Source: Clostridiales bacterium UBA1738
GTDB taxonomy: Bacteria > Bacillota > Clostridia > UBA1381
Direction of reading: 5' to 3'
Length of the DNA stretch: 64,000 nucleotides
Assembly (NCBI GenBank): GCA_002315735.1
Contig: DCIA01000007.1
Location: forward strand, 62,001 to 126,000
In this document: positions 43,813 to 52,807 of the stretch, in pieces
Position numbering within the stretch: position 1 is the first letter of the stretch
Layout: the number at the start of each line of letters is the position of its first letter
Made by a program: the position numbers and the translations under genes
Notes under the pieces: model-generated
Told to the model about the DNA's origin: nothing
What the model saw: only the letters and a program-made list of their open reading frames with translations
The model's database searches: none

Positions 43813-45216
43813 ATGAAATGCTTAGGCATAGACTATGGTACAACTTCGGTAAAAGCAGCTTTGTTTGATGAAAACTTAAATCAAATTACAGTTAATTCAA
43901 GAGACTACACCCTAATCTCAAAAGGAGATAGGGTGGAGTTTCCTGCAAACAACTATATTGATATTTTCAAAGATTTGCTTACCGAAATTAAAAGTGATAA
44001 CGATGTAGATTGCTTGGCGATCGATACTCAGTGTGAAACTTTGATTTTAACGGACGAATTTGGAAATCCGGTTCGCAATGCTATTGTTTGGCTTGATAAT
44101 AGGGCGACAAAGGAAGCAGAGGAAATAGAAAAATATTTTGGACGAAAAAAAGTTTACGAGATAACAGGTCAACCTGAAATTACAGCAACTTGGCCGGCTT
44201 GTAAACTTCTTTGGGTTAAAAATAACGAACCTGAAATTTGGGCAAAGACCAAAAAAGTTTTCCTTTTGGAAGATTATCTGCTTTATAAACTAACAGGCAA
44301 GTTTGTGACAGAAAAAACATTGCAATCATCTACAATCTATTTCGATATCAAAAAAGGCGAATGGTGGAAGGAAATGCTTGACTACATCGGAGTAGGAGAG
44401 GATATGCTGCCAAGCCTATTAGATAGCGGGAAATATGTAGGTGATTATGATGGAATTAAAGTTGTCACATCAGGTATGGATCAGGTTGCAGGGGCAATCG
44501 GTGCAGGCGTTATTAAAAAGGGAATTGTAAGTGAGATGACAGGAACAACTATGGTTGTTTTTGTGCCAACTGATAAAATTCCTGAATATAATATTGACAG
44601 CATTGTTCCGTGTCACTATAATTATGATGGCACATATGTACTTCTTTCTTGGAGCCCAACTGCCGGAATGGCTCTTAAATGGTTCAAAGAAGCATTTTTC
44701 AAAGAGAAAAAAATGTACGAACTCGACGAAATGGCAGAAAAAATCGCAATCGGCTCTGACGGTGTGACATTTTTGCCGTATCTTTGCGGTTCTACAATGC
44801 CAAAATATAACCCTGATGCAAGAGGCAGCTTTACAGGACTTACAACTGAGCATACACCGGCTCATTTTGTGAGAAGTATTATGGAGTCAATTTCTTGTAT
44901 GTTAAAAGCAAGTCTTGATTATCTAAATGTGCCTGTTAGTGAAATTCGTGCGATGGGTGGTGGCGCAAATAGTAGCCTTTGGTGCGATATGAAAGCCAAT
45001 TTGACAGGTAAAAGCCTTGTCACATTAAAAAATAAAGAAACTGCCTGTCTTGGCTCTGCAATTTTAGCAGGTGTTGGCGCAGGAGCATTTGAATCTGTTG
45101 AAAAAGCGGCAGAAAATATTAAAACAGATAAAGTTTATAAGCCTAACGGAAAAGATTTTTCAAAGGTTTATGAAAACTTTGAAAAATATGACAGTATTTT
45201 AAATATAAGGAGATGA
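43813..45216 (+). CDS. FGGY-family carbohydrate kinase (xylulokinase-like)
   Basis: 467 residues with the two ribonuclease-H-like domains of FGGY kinases: GIDYGTTSVKAALFDEN for phosphate, AIVWLDNRAT, catalytic Asp in VTSGMDQVAGAIGAGV, EMTGTTMVV, and C-terminal adenine loop MGGGANSSLWCDMKANLTG. It should phosphorylate a free ketose (or polyol) made by the fucose/arabinose-isomerase-like enzyme encoded next. Substrate not predictable by eye; ribosome site GGGGAAC before ATG 43813. Confidence 0.88.
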   Translation: MKCLGIDYGTTSVKAALFDENLNQITVNSRDYTLISKGDRVEFPANNYIDIFKDLLTEIKSDNDVDCLAIDTQCETLILTDEFGNPVRNAIVWLDNRATKEAEEIEKYFGRKKVYEITGQPEITATWPACKLLWVKNNEPEIWAKTKKVFLLEDYLLYKLTGKFVTEKTLQSSTIYFDIKKGEWWKEMLDYIGVGEDMLPSLLDSGKYVGDYDGIKVVTSGMDQVAGAIGAGVIKKGIVSEMTGTTMVVFVPTDKIPEYNIDSIVPCHYNYDGTYVLLSWSPTAGMALKWFKEAFFKEKKMYELDEMAEKIAIGSDGVTFLPYLCGSTMPKYNPDARGSFTGLTTEHTPAHFVRSIMESISCMLKASLDYLNVPVSEIRAMGGGANSSLWCDMKANLTGKSLVTLKNKETACLGSAILAGVGAGAFESVEKAAENIKTDKVYKPNGKDFSKVYENFEKYDSILNIRR

Positions 45217-45220
45217 AAAT

Positions 45221-46570
45221 ATGGTAAAAGCAGCATTTTTGGGATTTGGTGAAGTAAATACACCAAAAGAAATTATCGTTAAAAAGTGTCAAGATGCAGA
45301 AGCAAACCTTAAAAAAGAAGGTTTGGATTTAATAAGCGTTTATCCAATAACAGACGATTATGAGGAAAAGGATATTAATAACGCGATCAAATCTCTTGAA
45401 GGCAAGGATTTTGATATTGTAATTTGTTGTATTGCAGGTTGGATTCCAACTCACGCAGTGGTTAAGGTTACAGAACATTTTAGAAATATCCCTATGGTTC
45501 TTTGGGGACTTTGCGGCTGGACAGAAGGCGACAGACTAGTAACAACTGCTGACCAAGCCGGAACAACTGCACTTCGCAAAACTTTCTATGATTTAGGATA
45601 TACATTTAAGTATGTTTATGACATAATAGGTCTTCCATCAAAGACAAAGACAGTATATAACTATGCAGTAGCTGCAAAGGCTTGCAAGGATTTAAGATTT
45701 GCAAAATCGGGTATGGCAGGTTACCGTGATATGAATCTTTATGGCACATTATATGATGGTGGCTCATTAAAGAGAGAAATCGGCCCTGAAATAGAAACTT
45801 TTGAAATGCTTGAAATCGAACAAAGATATCAAAAGATTACTGATGCTGAAAAGCAAGCTGTAATTGACAACGCAATGTCAAAATGGAAGTTTATGAAACA
45901 AGCAAATCCGGAAAGTCTTAAAATGGCAGCAGGATATTACTTGGCTGTAAAGGCGATTTGTGACGAACGTGGTTATGAAGCAATTTCTTTAAAAGACGTT
46001 GATGGTATGAAGAAACTTTTAGGCTTCCCACCGGCACCAATCTTTATGCTTTTAGCAGATGAAGAAAACCTTTGCACAATCCCTGAAAACGATTCTCTTG
46101 GAAGCGTTACACAAATGATAATTAAACACTTGACGGGTCAATGTGCATTCTATCTTGAATTCTATGAATTTATGCAAGATAGAGTTTTGGCAGGAGTGCC
46201 TGACTATATTCCTGCAGAAGCAGCAGATGGCGGAATTACAGTTATGCCGGCTGCATTTGGCGAATTATCAGAAGGTATTTTAAATGTGAGCAAGGTTAAA
46301 ACAGGCGAACTTACAATGTGTCGTCTTACATATGATGATGGTCTTTACTATATGCATATGGTAAAAGGCGAAGGCATAACTCCAAGAAAGTGGGAAGAAG
46401 CAGGCTGGACACAACCGGCACCACAACTTCCGGGCCTTGAAATTTTACTGGATGATGTTGAAAACTTTGCACAAAATGTAATGTGCCAACACTATATTAT
46501 TTCTTATGGTGATAACACAGAAGTTATCGAAAACTTCTGTAACATTTTAGGAATTGAAATTATTAGATAA
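45221..46570 (+). CDS. L-fucose/L-arabinose isomerase-like protein
   Basis: 449 residues of the FucI/AraA fold: N-terminal Rossmann-like domain (FGEVNTPKEIIVKKCQDAEANL, DFDIVICCIAGWIPTHAVVKV), middle domain with MNLYGTLYDGGSLKREIGPEIETFEMLEIE (acidic metal ligands expected here) and C-terminal barrel (LTMCRLTYDDGLYYMHMVKGEG). It is shorter and diverged from true FucI (about 590) and AraA (about 500), matching the uncharacterised isomerase-like group of Clostridia. Likely aldose-ketose isomerase feeding the kinase 4 bases upstream. Confidence 0.8.
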   Translation: MVKAAFLGFGEVNTPKEIIVKKCQDAEANLKKEGLDLISVYPITDDYEEKDINNAIKSLEGKDFDIVICCIAGWIPTHAVVKVTEHFRNIPMVLWGLCGWTEGDRLVTTADQAGTTALRKTFYDLGYTFKYVYDIIGLPSKTKTVYNYAVAAKACKDLRFAKSGMAGYRDMNLYGTLYDGGSLKREIGPEIETFEMLEIEQRYQKITDAEKQAVIDNAMSKWKFMKQANPESLKMAAGYYLAVKAICDERGYEAISLKDVDGMKKLLGFPPAPIFMLLADEENLCTIPENDSLGSVTQMIIKHLTGQCAFYLEFYEFMQDRVLAGVPDYIPAEAADGGITVMPAAFGELSEGILNVSKVKTGELTMCRLTYDDGLYYMHMVKGEGITPRKWEEAGWTQPAPQLPGLEILLDDVENFAQNVMCQHYIISYGDNTEVIENFCNILGIEIIR

Positions 46571-46581
46571 GGAGAAATAAA

Positions 46582-47256
46582 ATGTTATATATTTTAGATA
46601 CAGCTGATCTTGAAGCAATAAAACATTGTAATGAGTTCTATCCTTTGGCAGGTGTTACAACAAATCCATCTATTATATCAAAAGCTAATACGGATTTTTG
46701 GAAACTTGTAAAAGAAATTAGAAACATAATCGGTGAAGATAAAATGCTTCACGTTCAAACAACACAAAAAACAGCGGAAAAGATTGTTGAAGAAGCAAAA
46801 CTTCTTAAAAAAGAACTAAAAGGTGATTTTTATGTTAAAATCCCGATTAATGAAGAAGGCTTAAAAGCAACAATGGAACTTAAAAAATTAGGAATAGGTG
46901 TAACAATGACTGCAATTTTTACACCAACACAAGCACTTATTGCAGCAAAAGCAGGCGCAAGCTTTGTTGCTCCTTATGTCAATCGTCTTGACAACATTAT
47001 TGGTGACGGAACAGAAGTTGTGGCACAAATTGTTGAACAATTTGACCTTTATGGTATGGATTGTAAAGTTTTAGCCGCAAGTTTTAAAAATGCAGAACAA
47101 GTTCACAAATGTTCAATGGTTGGTTGCCAAAGCGTTACAGTTACAGCAGATATTCTTAAAAATGTAATTTCACACCCAATGACAGATGCCGCTATTGCAG
47201 GATTTGATAAGGATTGGAAGAGTGTTTACGGAGATAAGACTATTTTAGATTTCTAG
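46582..47256 (+). CDS. Transaldolase-like / fructose-6-phosphate aldolase-like enzyme
   Basis: 224 residues, the size of FSA/TalC. Start MLYILDTADLEAIKHCNEFYPLAGVTTNPSIISKA and Schiff-base Lys in GDFYVKIPINEEG (about residue 84), then GIGVTMTAIFTPTQALIAAKAGASFVAPYVNRLDNI. Enzymes of this subgroup cleave ketose phosphates retro-aldol to dihydroxyacetone (or glycolaldehyde) and an aldose phosphate. In this operon it would split the phosphorylated ketose, with the TIM-like protein recycling a product. Confidence 0.88.
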   Translation: MLYILDTADLEAIKHCNEFYPLAGVTTNPSIISKANTDFWKLVKEIRNIIGEDKMLHVQTTQKTAEKIVEEAKLLKKELKGDFYVKIPINEEGLKATMELKKLGIGVTMTAIFTPTQALIAAKAGASFVAPYVNRLDNIIGDGTEVVAQIVEQFDLYGMDCKVLAASFKNAEQVHKCSMVGCQSVTVTADILKNVISHPMTDAAIAGFDKDWKSVYGDKTILDF

Positions 47257-47269
47257 GAGGAACAGAAAA

Positions 47270-48745
47270 ATGACAAAATTTTTGGTAGGTTGGGACGAGC
47301 AAAGTTTAGTGCCACAAAAAAAAGTTAGACTTGCAGGGCAGTTTTATGAAAGAATTTCTGATTATGTAGAAACTGATATTACTGCAACTGCTATGGCAGT
47401 TGAAGGCGATAATGACCAAATGATTGTCGTATCTGTTGATATTGTAAGCCTTAGAGATAATGTGATTAGTAAAGCGAGAAAAATATTAAAGCAATTACTT
47501 CCTGATTTTCCTTCGGAAAAATTAATTGCAGGAGCTACACATTCTCATACTTCAATAGAATATAGAAGTGAAGATAGTTTCGATAAGGATATCTTAGAAG
47601 AGTTTATGCCGGAAAACAAAAAATACACAAAGCTTGTTGAAAGTGATGATGTGTTAGACCCTGATGAAGCAGTTGATTTTATTGCAGAAAAGATTGCTAC
47701 TGCTGCAAAAAATGCTTGGGAAAAACGCTCAGAAGCTATGTATGCAAATGAATTTGGCAGAGCAGTTGTCGGATTCAACAGGCGTGTAGAATATGACGAT
47801 CACACAGCACAGATGTGGGGAGATACCAACACTGCAAACTTTAATGCTATGGAAGGTGGAAACGACTCGGGTGTTGAACTTCTTTATATGTTTGACAAGA
47901 ATAAAAAGTTAACAGGCGTTGTTGCAAATATTGCGTGCCCTTCACAAACTCTGGAACATAGAAGTTTTATCTCGGCTGACTTTTGGGGATATGTAAAGGA
48001 AACATTAAGAGCAAAATGGGGAAAAGATATATACCTACTTGCTATGGGAGGTGCAGGCGGAGACCAATGCCCAAGAGATTTGGTGCGCTGGGTAGAACCT
48101 GAAACACCAATCAATGACCCTAACATCAATAGACCGAATGTAATTGAAAGAAAAGCAGACCCATCAATGTTCGACATTAAGGGTTGTAAATTGATTGCAA
48201 AGCGTATATCAAATGAAATTATTTCAGTATTTGAAGAAATAACTGAAATAAAATCGGATGTTCCTTTTGAACATAAAACATATGTTCTTGACTTACCGCT
48301 TCGCCGTGCTACAATCACAGAGTACAATGAGGCAGTAAGAGAAATTGAATATTACTTTAACAAGAACAAAGATAAAGCAGAATTTAATTTTAGAGATAAG
48401 GCTGCAATGTATGTTTATGCCGGCACAATCGCAAGATATCGTGAACAACAATTTAAAGAAGTAGTTCCAACAGAAGTACATATTATTAGAATTGGTGATA
48501 TTGCGATTGCAACAAACCCATTCGAGTTATTCTTAGATTATGGTAACCAAATTAAAGCAAGAAGTTATGCAAAACAAACATTTATTATGCAACTTACTTG
48601 TGGTGCTTTGGGATATTTACCGACCGAAAAGGCTGAAAAACACGGCCATTACAGTGCATATATTTCAAGTGGTAATGTTGGTCATAACGGCGGAGAACAA
48701 CTTGTTAGAGAATCAATTACAGAAATTAATAAAATGTTTAAGTAA
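47270..48745 (+). CDS. Neutral ceramidase-like zinc hydrolase (cytoplasmic)
   Basis: 491 residues resembling the N-terminal domain of neutral/alkaline ceramidases: GATHSHTSIE with the zinc His pair, NIACPSQTLEHR near the position of the catalytic Ser, MGGAGGDQCPRDLVRW equivalent to the ceramidase NGxxGD(V/I)SP block. There is no signal peptide and no C-terminal Ig domain, so it acts in the cytoplasm, unlike true ceramidases. Being the last gene of a sugar operon, it probably opens an amide, ester or lactone in the incoming sugar derivative. Ribosome site AGGAGGAAC. Confidence 0.75.
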   Translation: MTKFLVGWDEQSLVPQKKVRLAGQFYERISDYVETDITATAMAVEGDNDQMIVVSVDIVSLRDNVISKARKILKQLLPDFPSEKLIAGATHSHTSIEYRSEDSFDKDILEEFMPENKKYTKLVESDDVLDPDEAVDFIAEKIATAAKNAWEKRSEAMYANEFGRAVVGFNRRVEYDDHTAQMWGDTNTANFNAMEGGNDSGVELLYMFDKNKKLTGVVANIACPSQTLEHRSFISADFWGYVKETLRAKWGKDIYLLAMGGAGGDQCPRDLVRWVEPETPINDPNINRPNVIERKADPSMFDIKGCKLIAKRISNEIISVFEEITEIKSDVPFEHKTYVLDLPLRRATITEYNEAVREIEYYFNKNKDKAEFNFRDKAAMYVYAGTIARYREQQFKEVVPTEVHIIRIGDIAIATNPFELFLDYGNQIKARSYAKQTFIMQLTCGALGYLPTEKAEKHGHYSAYISSGNVGHNGGEQLVRESITEINKMFK

Positions 48746-48750
48746 AATTA

Positions 48751-48799
48751 AAAGAACTTCAACTACAAAACAATAAGTCAAGTTGAAGTTCTTTTTTTT
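48751..48799 (+). terminator. Terminator of the seven-gene operon
   Basis: Perfect 14-bp stem AAAGAACTTCAACT / AGTTGAAGTTCTTT with a 16-base loop and eight T. Confidence 0.92.
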
Positions 48800-48835
48800 G
48801 AAAATGAGAACTACATTCTATATTTATAATTTTAA

Positions 48836-48864
48836 TTGAAATTTTTAACAAAATATGATAAAAT
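48836..48864 (+). promoter_or_regulatory. Malic enzyme promoter
   Basis: TTGAAA (48836-48841), 17-base spacer, TAAAAT (48859-48864). Confidence 0.7.
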
Positions 48865-48897
48865 TTCAATATATTTATGATGTGCGAGGAAAGAAAA

Positions 48898-50070
48898 ATG
48901 GACATAAGAGAAGAATCACTAAAAAAACATTACGAATGGAAAGGCAAGATTGAAGTTGTTTCAAGAACTCCTGTTAAAAATAAGGAACAATTATCTTTGG
49001 CATACACTCCCGGTGTTGCAGAACCTTGTCTTGAAATAGAGAAGGATATAAATAAGTCATATGAACTTACAAGAAGACAAAATTTAGTGGCAGTAATAAC
49101 AGACGGAACTGCCGTTTTAGGACTTGGTGATATAGGACCGGAAGCCGGTATGCCTGTTATGGAAGGAAAATGTGCTTTATTTAAGGAATTTGCAGATGTT
49201 GATGCATTCCCACTTTGCATAAAGTCAAAGGATGTAGATGAAATTGTAAGAACAATTTATCTTTTGTCAGGTAGCTTTGGAGGAATTAATCTTGAAGATA
49301 TTGCAGCCCCAAGATGCTTTGAAATAGAAAGAAAATTAAAAGAAATATGCGATATTCCTGTTTTCCACGATGACCAACACGGAACGGCAATTGTAGTTGC
49401 AGCAGCACTTATAAATGCTTTAAAGGTCGTTAAAAAGGATATTACAAAGGTTAAAGTTGTAATTAACGGTGCAGGAAGTGCAGGAACTGCAATCGGTATG
49501 CACTTATTAAAACTTGGCGTTCAAAATCTTACAATGGTTGATAGATTTGGTATTATTTGTGAAGGTGATGAAAGTCTAAGCGACGCTCATAAAGAACTTG
49601 CAAAAATAACAAATAAAGAACATAAAACAGGAACTCTAAAAGATGCAATGGTTGGTGCTGATGTGTTTATCGGAGTTTCTGCTCCAAATATTGTTTCGGA
49701 AGAAATGGTAGCATCAATGGCAGAAGGCTCAATAGTATTCCCAATGGCTAACCCTACGCCTGAAATTATGCCTGATTTAGCATTAAAGGCAGGCGCAGCG
49801 GTAGTTGGCACAGGAAGAAGTGATTTTCCAAACCAAATCAATAATGTTCTTGCATTCCCCGGAATATTTAGAGGTGCGTTAGATGTTCGTGCAAGGGACA
49901 TAAATGAAGAAATGAAGATGGCAACATCATATGCCATTGCAGGTCTTGTATCTGACAAAGAACTAAAAGCAGACTACATACTTCCAAAGGCATTTGACGA
50001 AAGAATCGGAAAGACTGTTGCAAAAGCAGTCGCAGAAGCAGCAAGAAAAAGCGGAGTAGCAAGAGTATAA
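48898..50070 (+). CDS. NAD(P)-dependent malic enzyme (malate to pyruvate)
   Basis: Oxidative decarboxylase of 390 residues, the short bacterial form without phosphotransacetylase domain. LAYTPGVAEPC with active-site Tyr, catalytic Lys region GDIGPEAGMPVMEGKCALFKEF, FHDDQHGTAIVVAAALINAL metal site, Rossmann INGAGSAGTAIGMHLL and ANPTPEI. Start 48898 (MDIREESLKKHYEW) has GAGGAAAG; the frame opens 7 codons earlier. Cofactor NAD or NADP not resolved. Confidence 0.92.
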   Translation: MDIREESLKKHYEWKGKIEVVSRTPVKNKEQLSLAYTPGVAEPCLEIEKDINKSYELTRRQNLVAVITDGTAVLGLGDIGPEAGMPVMEGKCALFKEFADVDAFPLCIKSKDVDEIVRTIYLLSGSFGGINLEDIAAPRCFEIERKLKEICDIPVFHDDQHGTAIVVAAALINALKVVKKDITKVKVVINGAGSAGTAIGMHLLKLGVQNLTMVDRFGIICEGDESLSDAHKELAKITNKEHKTGTLKDAMVGADVFIGVSAPNIVSEEMVASMAEGSIVFPMANPTPEIMPDLALKAGAAVVGTGRSDFPNQINNVLAFPGIFRGALDVRARDINEEMKMATSYAIAGLVSDKELKADYILPKAFDERIGKTVAKAVAEAARKSGVARV

Positions 50071-50100
50071 GCGTTTTGTAGGCAGAAAAGTAAATTAAAA

Positions 50101-50961
50101 ATGAAGAGGTTGAGATTAGTGATAAAAAATGCATTTAAAGAGCAATTATTAATAATTTTGGGTGCGTTAACATATGCATTGGGAACAAATATGTTTTTAG
50201 CACCAAATAAAATTTCAGGTGGGGGAACAAGTGCAATAGCAACAGTCCTTTTGCATTTGTTTGGAGTTCATTTGTCGGTGACGAATATAGTAATAAATGT
50301 TATTCTATTTGTCTTGGGATATAAAATACTTGGCAAATACATTGTTTTTAAGAATTTGACAGGAACTCTATATGTTTCCGTGTTCCTGGAAGTAACAAGG
50401 AAAATATCAGTCTTTTCTGATGATTTAATGATTGCAACTATTGCAGGTGGAATGATTGTAGGAATTGGAGTGGGAATTACCTTAAAAGCAGAAGGCTCAA
50501 CAGGTGGTACAGATTTTGCGGGTTTAATTATAAAAAAATTTCTTCCGCATATTCCTCTTGCATACACCATACTGTTTCTTGATTTGCTGGGAGTAGTTAT
50601 AGCCGGATTTATTTTTAATAGTTTTATAGTTGCATTTTATTCGGGATTGGCATTGTATATTGCTGCAAAAATTACTGATTTTATCCTATCCTATGGTGAC
50701 AGTGCAAAGTCGATAAGCGTATTTTCTGATAAAAATGATGAGATTTACAAGTGCATTGTTGAAAAATTTGAACGTGGTGCAACAGGAATATATTGCAAAG
50801 GTATGTATTCCAATGATGAAAAAATAATGCTCTATTGCATTGTAACGCCCAAGGAACTTCCACAAATAGTGTCATATATTAAAAACATTGATAATAGGGC
50901 TTTTATAGTTATCAATAGTGCAAGAGAGGTAATAGGTGAGGGTTTTAAACATATTGATTAG
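50101..50961 (+). CDS. YitT-family membrane protein (second copy)
   Basis: 286 residues; hydrophobic segments in residues 15-200 with NKISGGGTSAIATVLLHLFG and AEGSTGGTDFAGLIIKKF, then a DUF2179 C-terminal domain ending RAFIVINSAREVIGEGF. Same family and layout as the gene at 5994-6839 but clearly diverged. 30 bases after the malic enzyme gene with a poor ribosome site, so read-through from that gene is possible. Role unknown. Confidence 0.9.
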   Translation: MKRLRLVIKNAFKEQLLIILGALTYALGTNMFLAPNKISGGGTSAIATVLLHLFGVHLSVTNIVINVILFVLGYKILGKYIVFKNLTGTLYVSVFLEVTRKISVFSDDLMIATIAGGMIVGIGVGITLKAEGSTGGTDFAGLIIKKFLPHIPLAYTILFLDLLGVVIAGFIFNSFIVAFYSGLALYIAAKITDFILSYGDSAKSISVFSDKNDEIYKCIVEKFERGATGIYCKGMYSNDEKIMLYCIVTPKELPQIVSYIKNIDNRAFIVINSAREVIGEGFKHID

Positions 50962-51157
50962 AAGTATTACAGATAAAAACGATAAGAAGACAAGCACATC
51001 TTGTAAAAGGGAAACTTACAATAAGTGAGCAGAAAGCGGTGAAGATAAGAAAACCGGGAACATGTTGTATTCATGAAATAAATGTACTAAGCTTGAAGAA
51101 ATTTTGACATCAATATAAAGAATCCTACTAAAATGCAGGATTCTTTGAAAGTAATAT
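50962..51157. other. Intergenic region with convergent terminator
   Basis: Holds the hairpin AAAGAATCCT / AGGATTCTTT (51117-51146), which can end both the YitT transcript and, better, the minus-strand epimerase transcript (T-rich on that side). Between 50990 and 51105 a plus-strand frame is open without a start codon; no family was recognised. Confidence 0.5.
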
Positions 51158-52012
51158 TCAAAACAAAATTTTGTGTGTACGAACTGTTTCTTCATATTTT
51201 TGAAGTTTTATTATACCTTTCTTTTTGGTTATGTCAAAGTCGCTGTCGATAAAGTCGGGGATTCCACACCAAGGCTCTAAGCATATGTATTTTGCACCTG
51301 GTTTTGTCCAGATTAAAAGGTACGGAAATCCAGTAAAGTCAAGTTTTCTCTCGTCACCTGTCATGTTATTTTTAAGAGTCATACTTCTTGACTTAATATT
51401 CAAAAATACGAGAGCGTCTATCTCAAAATAACTGTTTTTAAGAGGCAGTTCACGAACTTTTTTTGCAATAATATTTTCGTCATAGGTAAGAAGTGGACCA
51501 TCAACAGGTGTTGCAACTAAATTTTCCTCCTTTTCAAAAATTACGCTGTAATCTTCAATTCCGGTTGGGCAAGAATATGCCTCGTGAGCTCCGATTGAAA
51601 AATACATATCACCATCAGTAAGATTTTTTACATCATAATTAACTGTTATCTCATTTTCGACAATGGTATAAACTACTCTTAGTTCAAACTCAAACGGATA
51701 GATTTTCCTTGTGTTCTCGCTTGATTTTAACAGAAAAGATGCACTGCTTGTGTCTTGCTTTTCTAACTCAAATTCTGTTTTTCTTGCGAATCCGTGTTTT
51801 GGAAGAGTGTATGTTTTGCCTTCAAAGACAAATTTATCTTCTTTTAGTCCACCACAAATAGGGAAAAGTAGCGGTGCATGACCTGCCCATACGTTAGGGT
51901 CTGCTTGCCATAAAAGTTCCTCATTGCCTTTTTTTACACTTACCATTTCTGCACCCATTGTTGAAATGGTGATTGCCAAAACGTTACTTGTAATTTTGAT
52001 TTCTTTGCTCAT
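51158..52012 (-). CDS. Aldose 1-epimerase family protein (LacX-like)
   Basis: 284-residue galactose-mutarotase-fold protein: SKEIKITSNVLAITISTMGAEMVSVKKGNEELLWQADPNVWAGHAPLLFPICGG is the typical LacX/YphB N-terminus, with His in YFSIGAHEAYSCP and the Glu-containing CLEPWCGIPDF. Interconverts sugar anomers, probably in the cytoplasm. Ribosome site AAGGAGAAAT. It lies 14 bases after the AraC remnant on the same strand, so a sugar regulator once headed this unit. Confidence 0.88.
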   Translation of the reverse strand: MSKEIKITSNVLAITISTMGAEMVSVKKGNEELLWQADPNVWAGHAPLLFPICGGLKEDKFVFEGKTYTLPKHGFARKTEFELEKQDTSSASFLLKSSENTRKIYPFEFELRVVYTIVENEITVNYDVKNLTDGDMYFSIGAHEAYSCPTGIEDYSVIFEKEENLVATPVDGPLLTYDENIIAKKVRELPLKNSYFEIDALVFLNIKSRSMTLKNNMTGDERKLDFTGFPYLLIWTKPGAKYICLEPWCGIPDFIDSDFDITKKKGIIKLQKYEETVRTHKILF

Positions 52013-52025
52013 TTTTATTTCTCCT

Positions 52026-52192
52026 TTATTTCATTTCACTTGGATTTTTACCTGTAATTGATTTATATATCTTTGAAAAATGCGCTTGTGAACTGAATTT
52101 CAGTATATCTGCAGTATCACAAACAGAATATCCCTTTTGTAAAAGCTCTGTTGCATATTGGATTTTTAGCGTCAAATAATATTTGTATAACA
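52026..52192 (-). pseudogene. 3' stub of an AraC-family regulator
   Basis: The last 53 codons of an AraC HTH domain: YLTLKIQYATELLQKGYSV, CDTADILKFSSQAHFSKIYKSITGKNPSEMK, stop at 52026. Homology stops at about 52185-52195, where the minus-strand frame passes into sequence that on the plus strand is a phage-type low-complexity protein. The cupin domain and the first helix-turn-helix are missing. The gene was cut by an insertion, rearrangement or assembly join. Confidence 0.82.
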
Positions 52193-52807
52193 AATTTACA
52201 AAATACGGAAGAAAACACACCTGTTCCGGAAGAAAAACCTGAAATTGAAAAAGCAGCCGTTGGTAGCCAAGTGCCGAATGCTGATAACAGCCCACAGCCC
52301 ACGCCCGAAACGCCCCTTGTCTCATCGTCTGCTTCTGATGATGCTTCTTTCAAGTCCAAGCCTGAAGCTGATAATGATAACAGCTCGCTTGGGGAAACAG
52401 CACCCACTAATAATATACAACAAGAAAATGAAAATGTCAATACATCTCAGGCTGAAAATGTTGAGCAGTCTGCAGAGAACACTTCTACACTCACCGATAA
52501 ATGTGAAATGCACGAAACCACTCACACTAAAACAGGTGAAAAATTATGGGTAATTTCCTTGAAAGATAAAATTACAACTGATAAATACAAAGAGTTGAGT
52601 AGCATCGTCAAAAAAGTCGGCGGATATTATTCAAGGTTTGCTAAAACTCCTGATGGAAAAGCAATCCCCGGTTTTATTTTCAAAAGCAAACCTGATTCAG
52701 AAGTAATTAAAGTTTTTAATGATTTCTTTGGTGTAGCAGAGAAAAGCACCTCACCCGATACAGATATGTTGAAAAAATCGGACGATAGTGATAATCGGCT
52801 GTTATAA
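52193..52807 (+). pseudogene. Giant polyvalent protein remnant, piece 1
   Basis: Open frame giving a Pro/Glu/Ser/Asn-rich linker (ENTPVPEEKPEIEKA...) and then a domain with EMHETTHTKTGEKLWVISL and VKKVGGYYSRFAKTPDGKAIPGFIFKSK, a small module seen in very large phage and conjugative-element proteins that combine methylase, helicase and structural domains. The frame ends at 52807 in NRLL just where the next piece continues in another frame. An ATG at 52151 lies inside the AraC stub and is not a natural start. Confidence 0.6.

Noticed and set aside
52026..52325. 99-codon minus-strand frame with an AraC C-terminus as a complete small regulator
   Set aside because: Only residues from about 52192 downward match AraC; the N-terminal 45 codons are the antisense of the polyvalent-protein remnant, so the frame is a chance extension of a stub.
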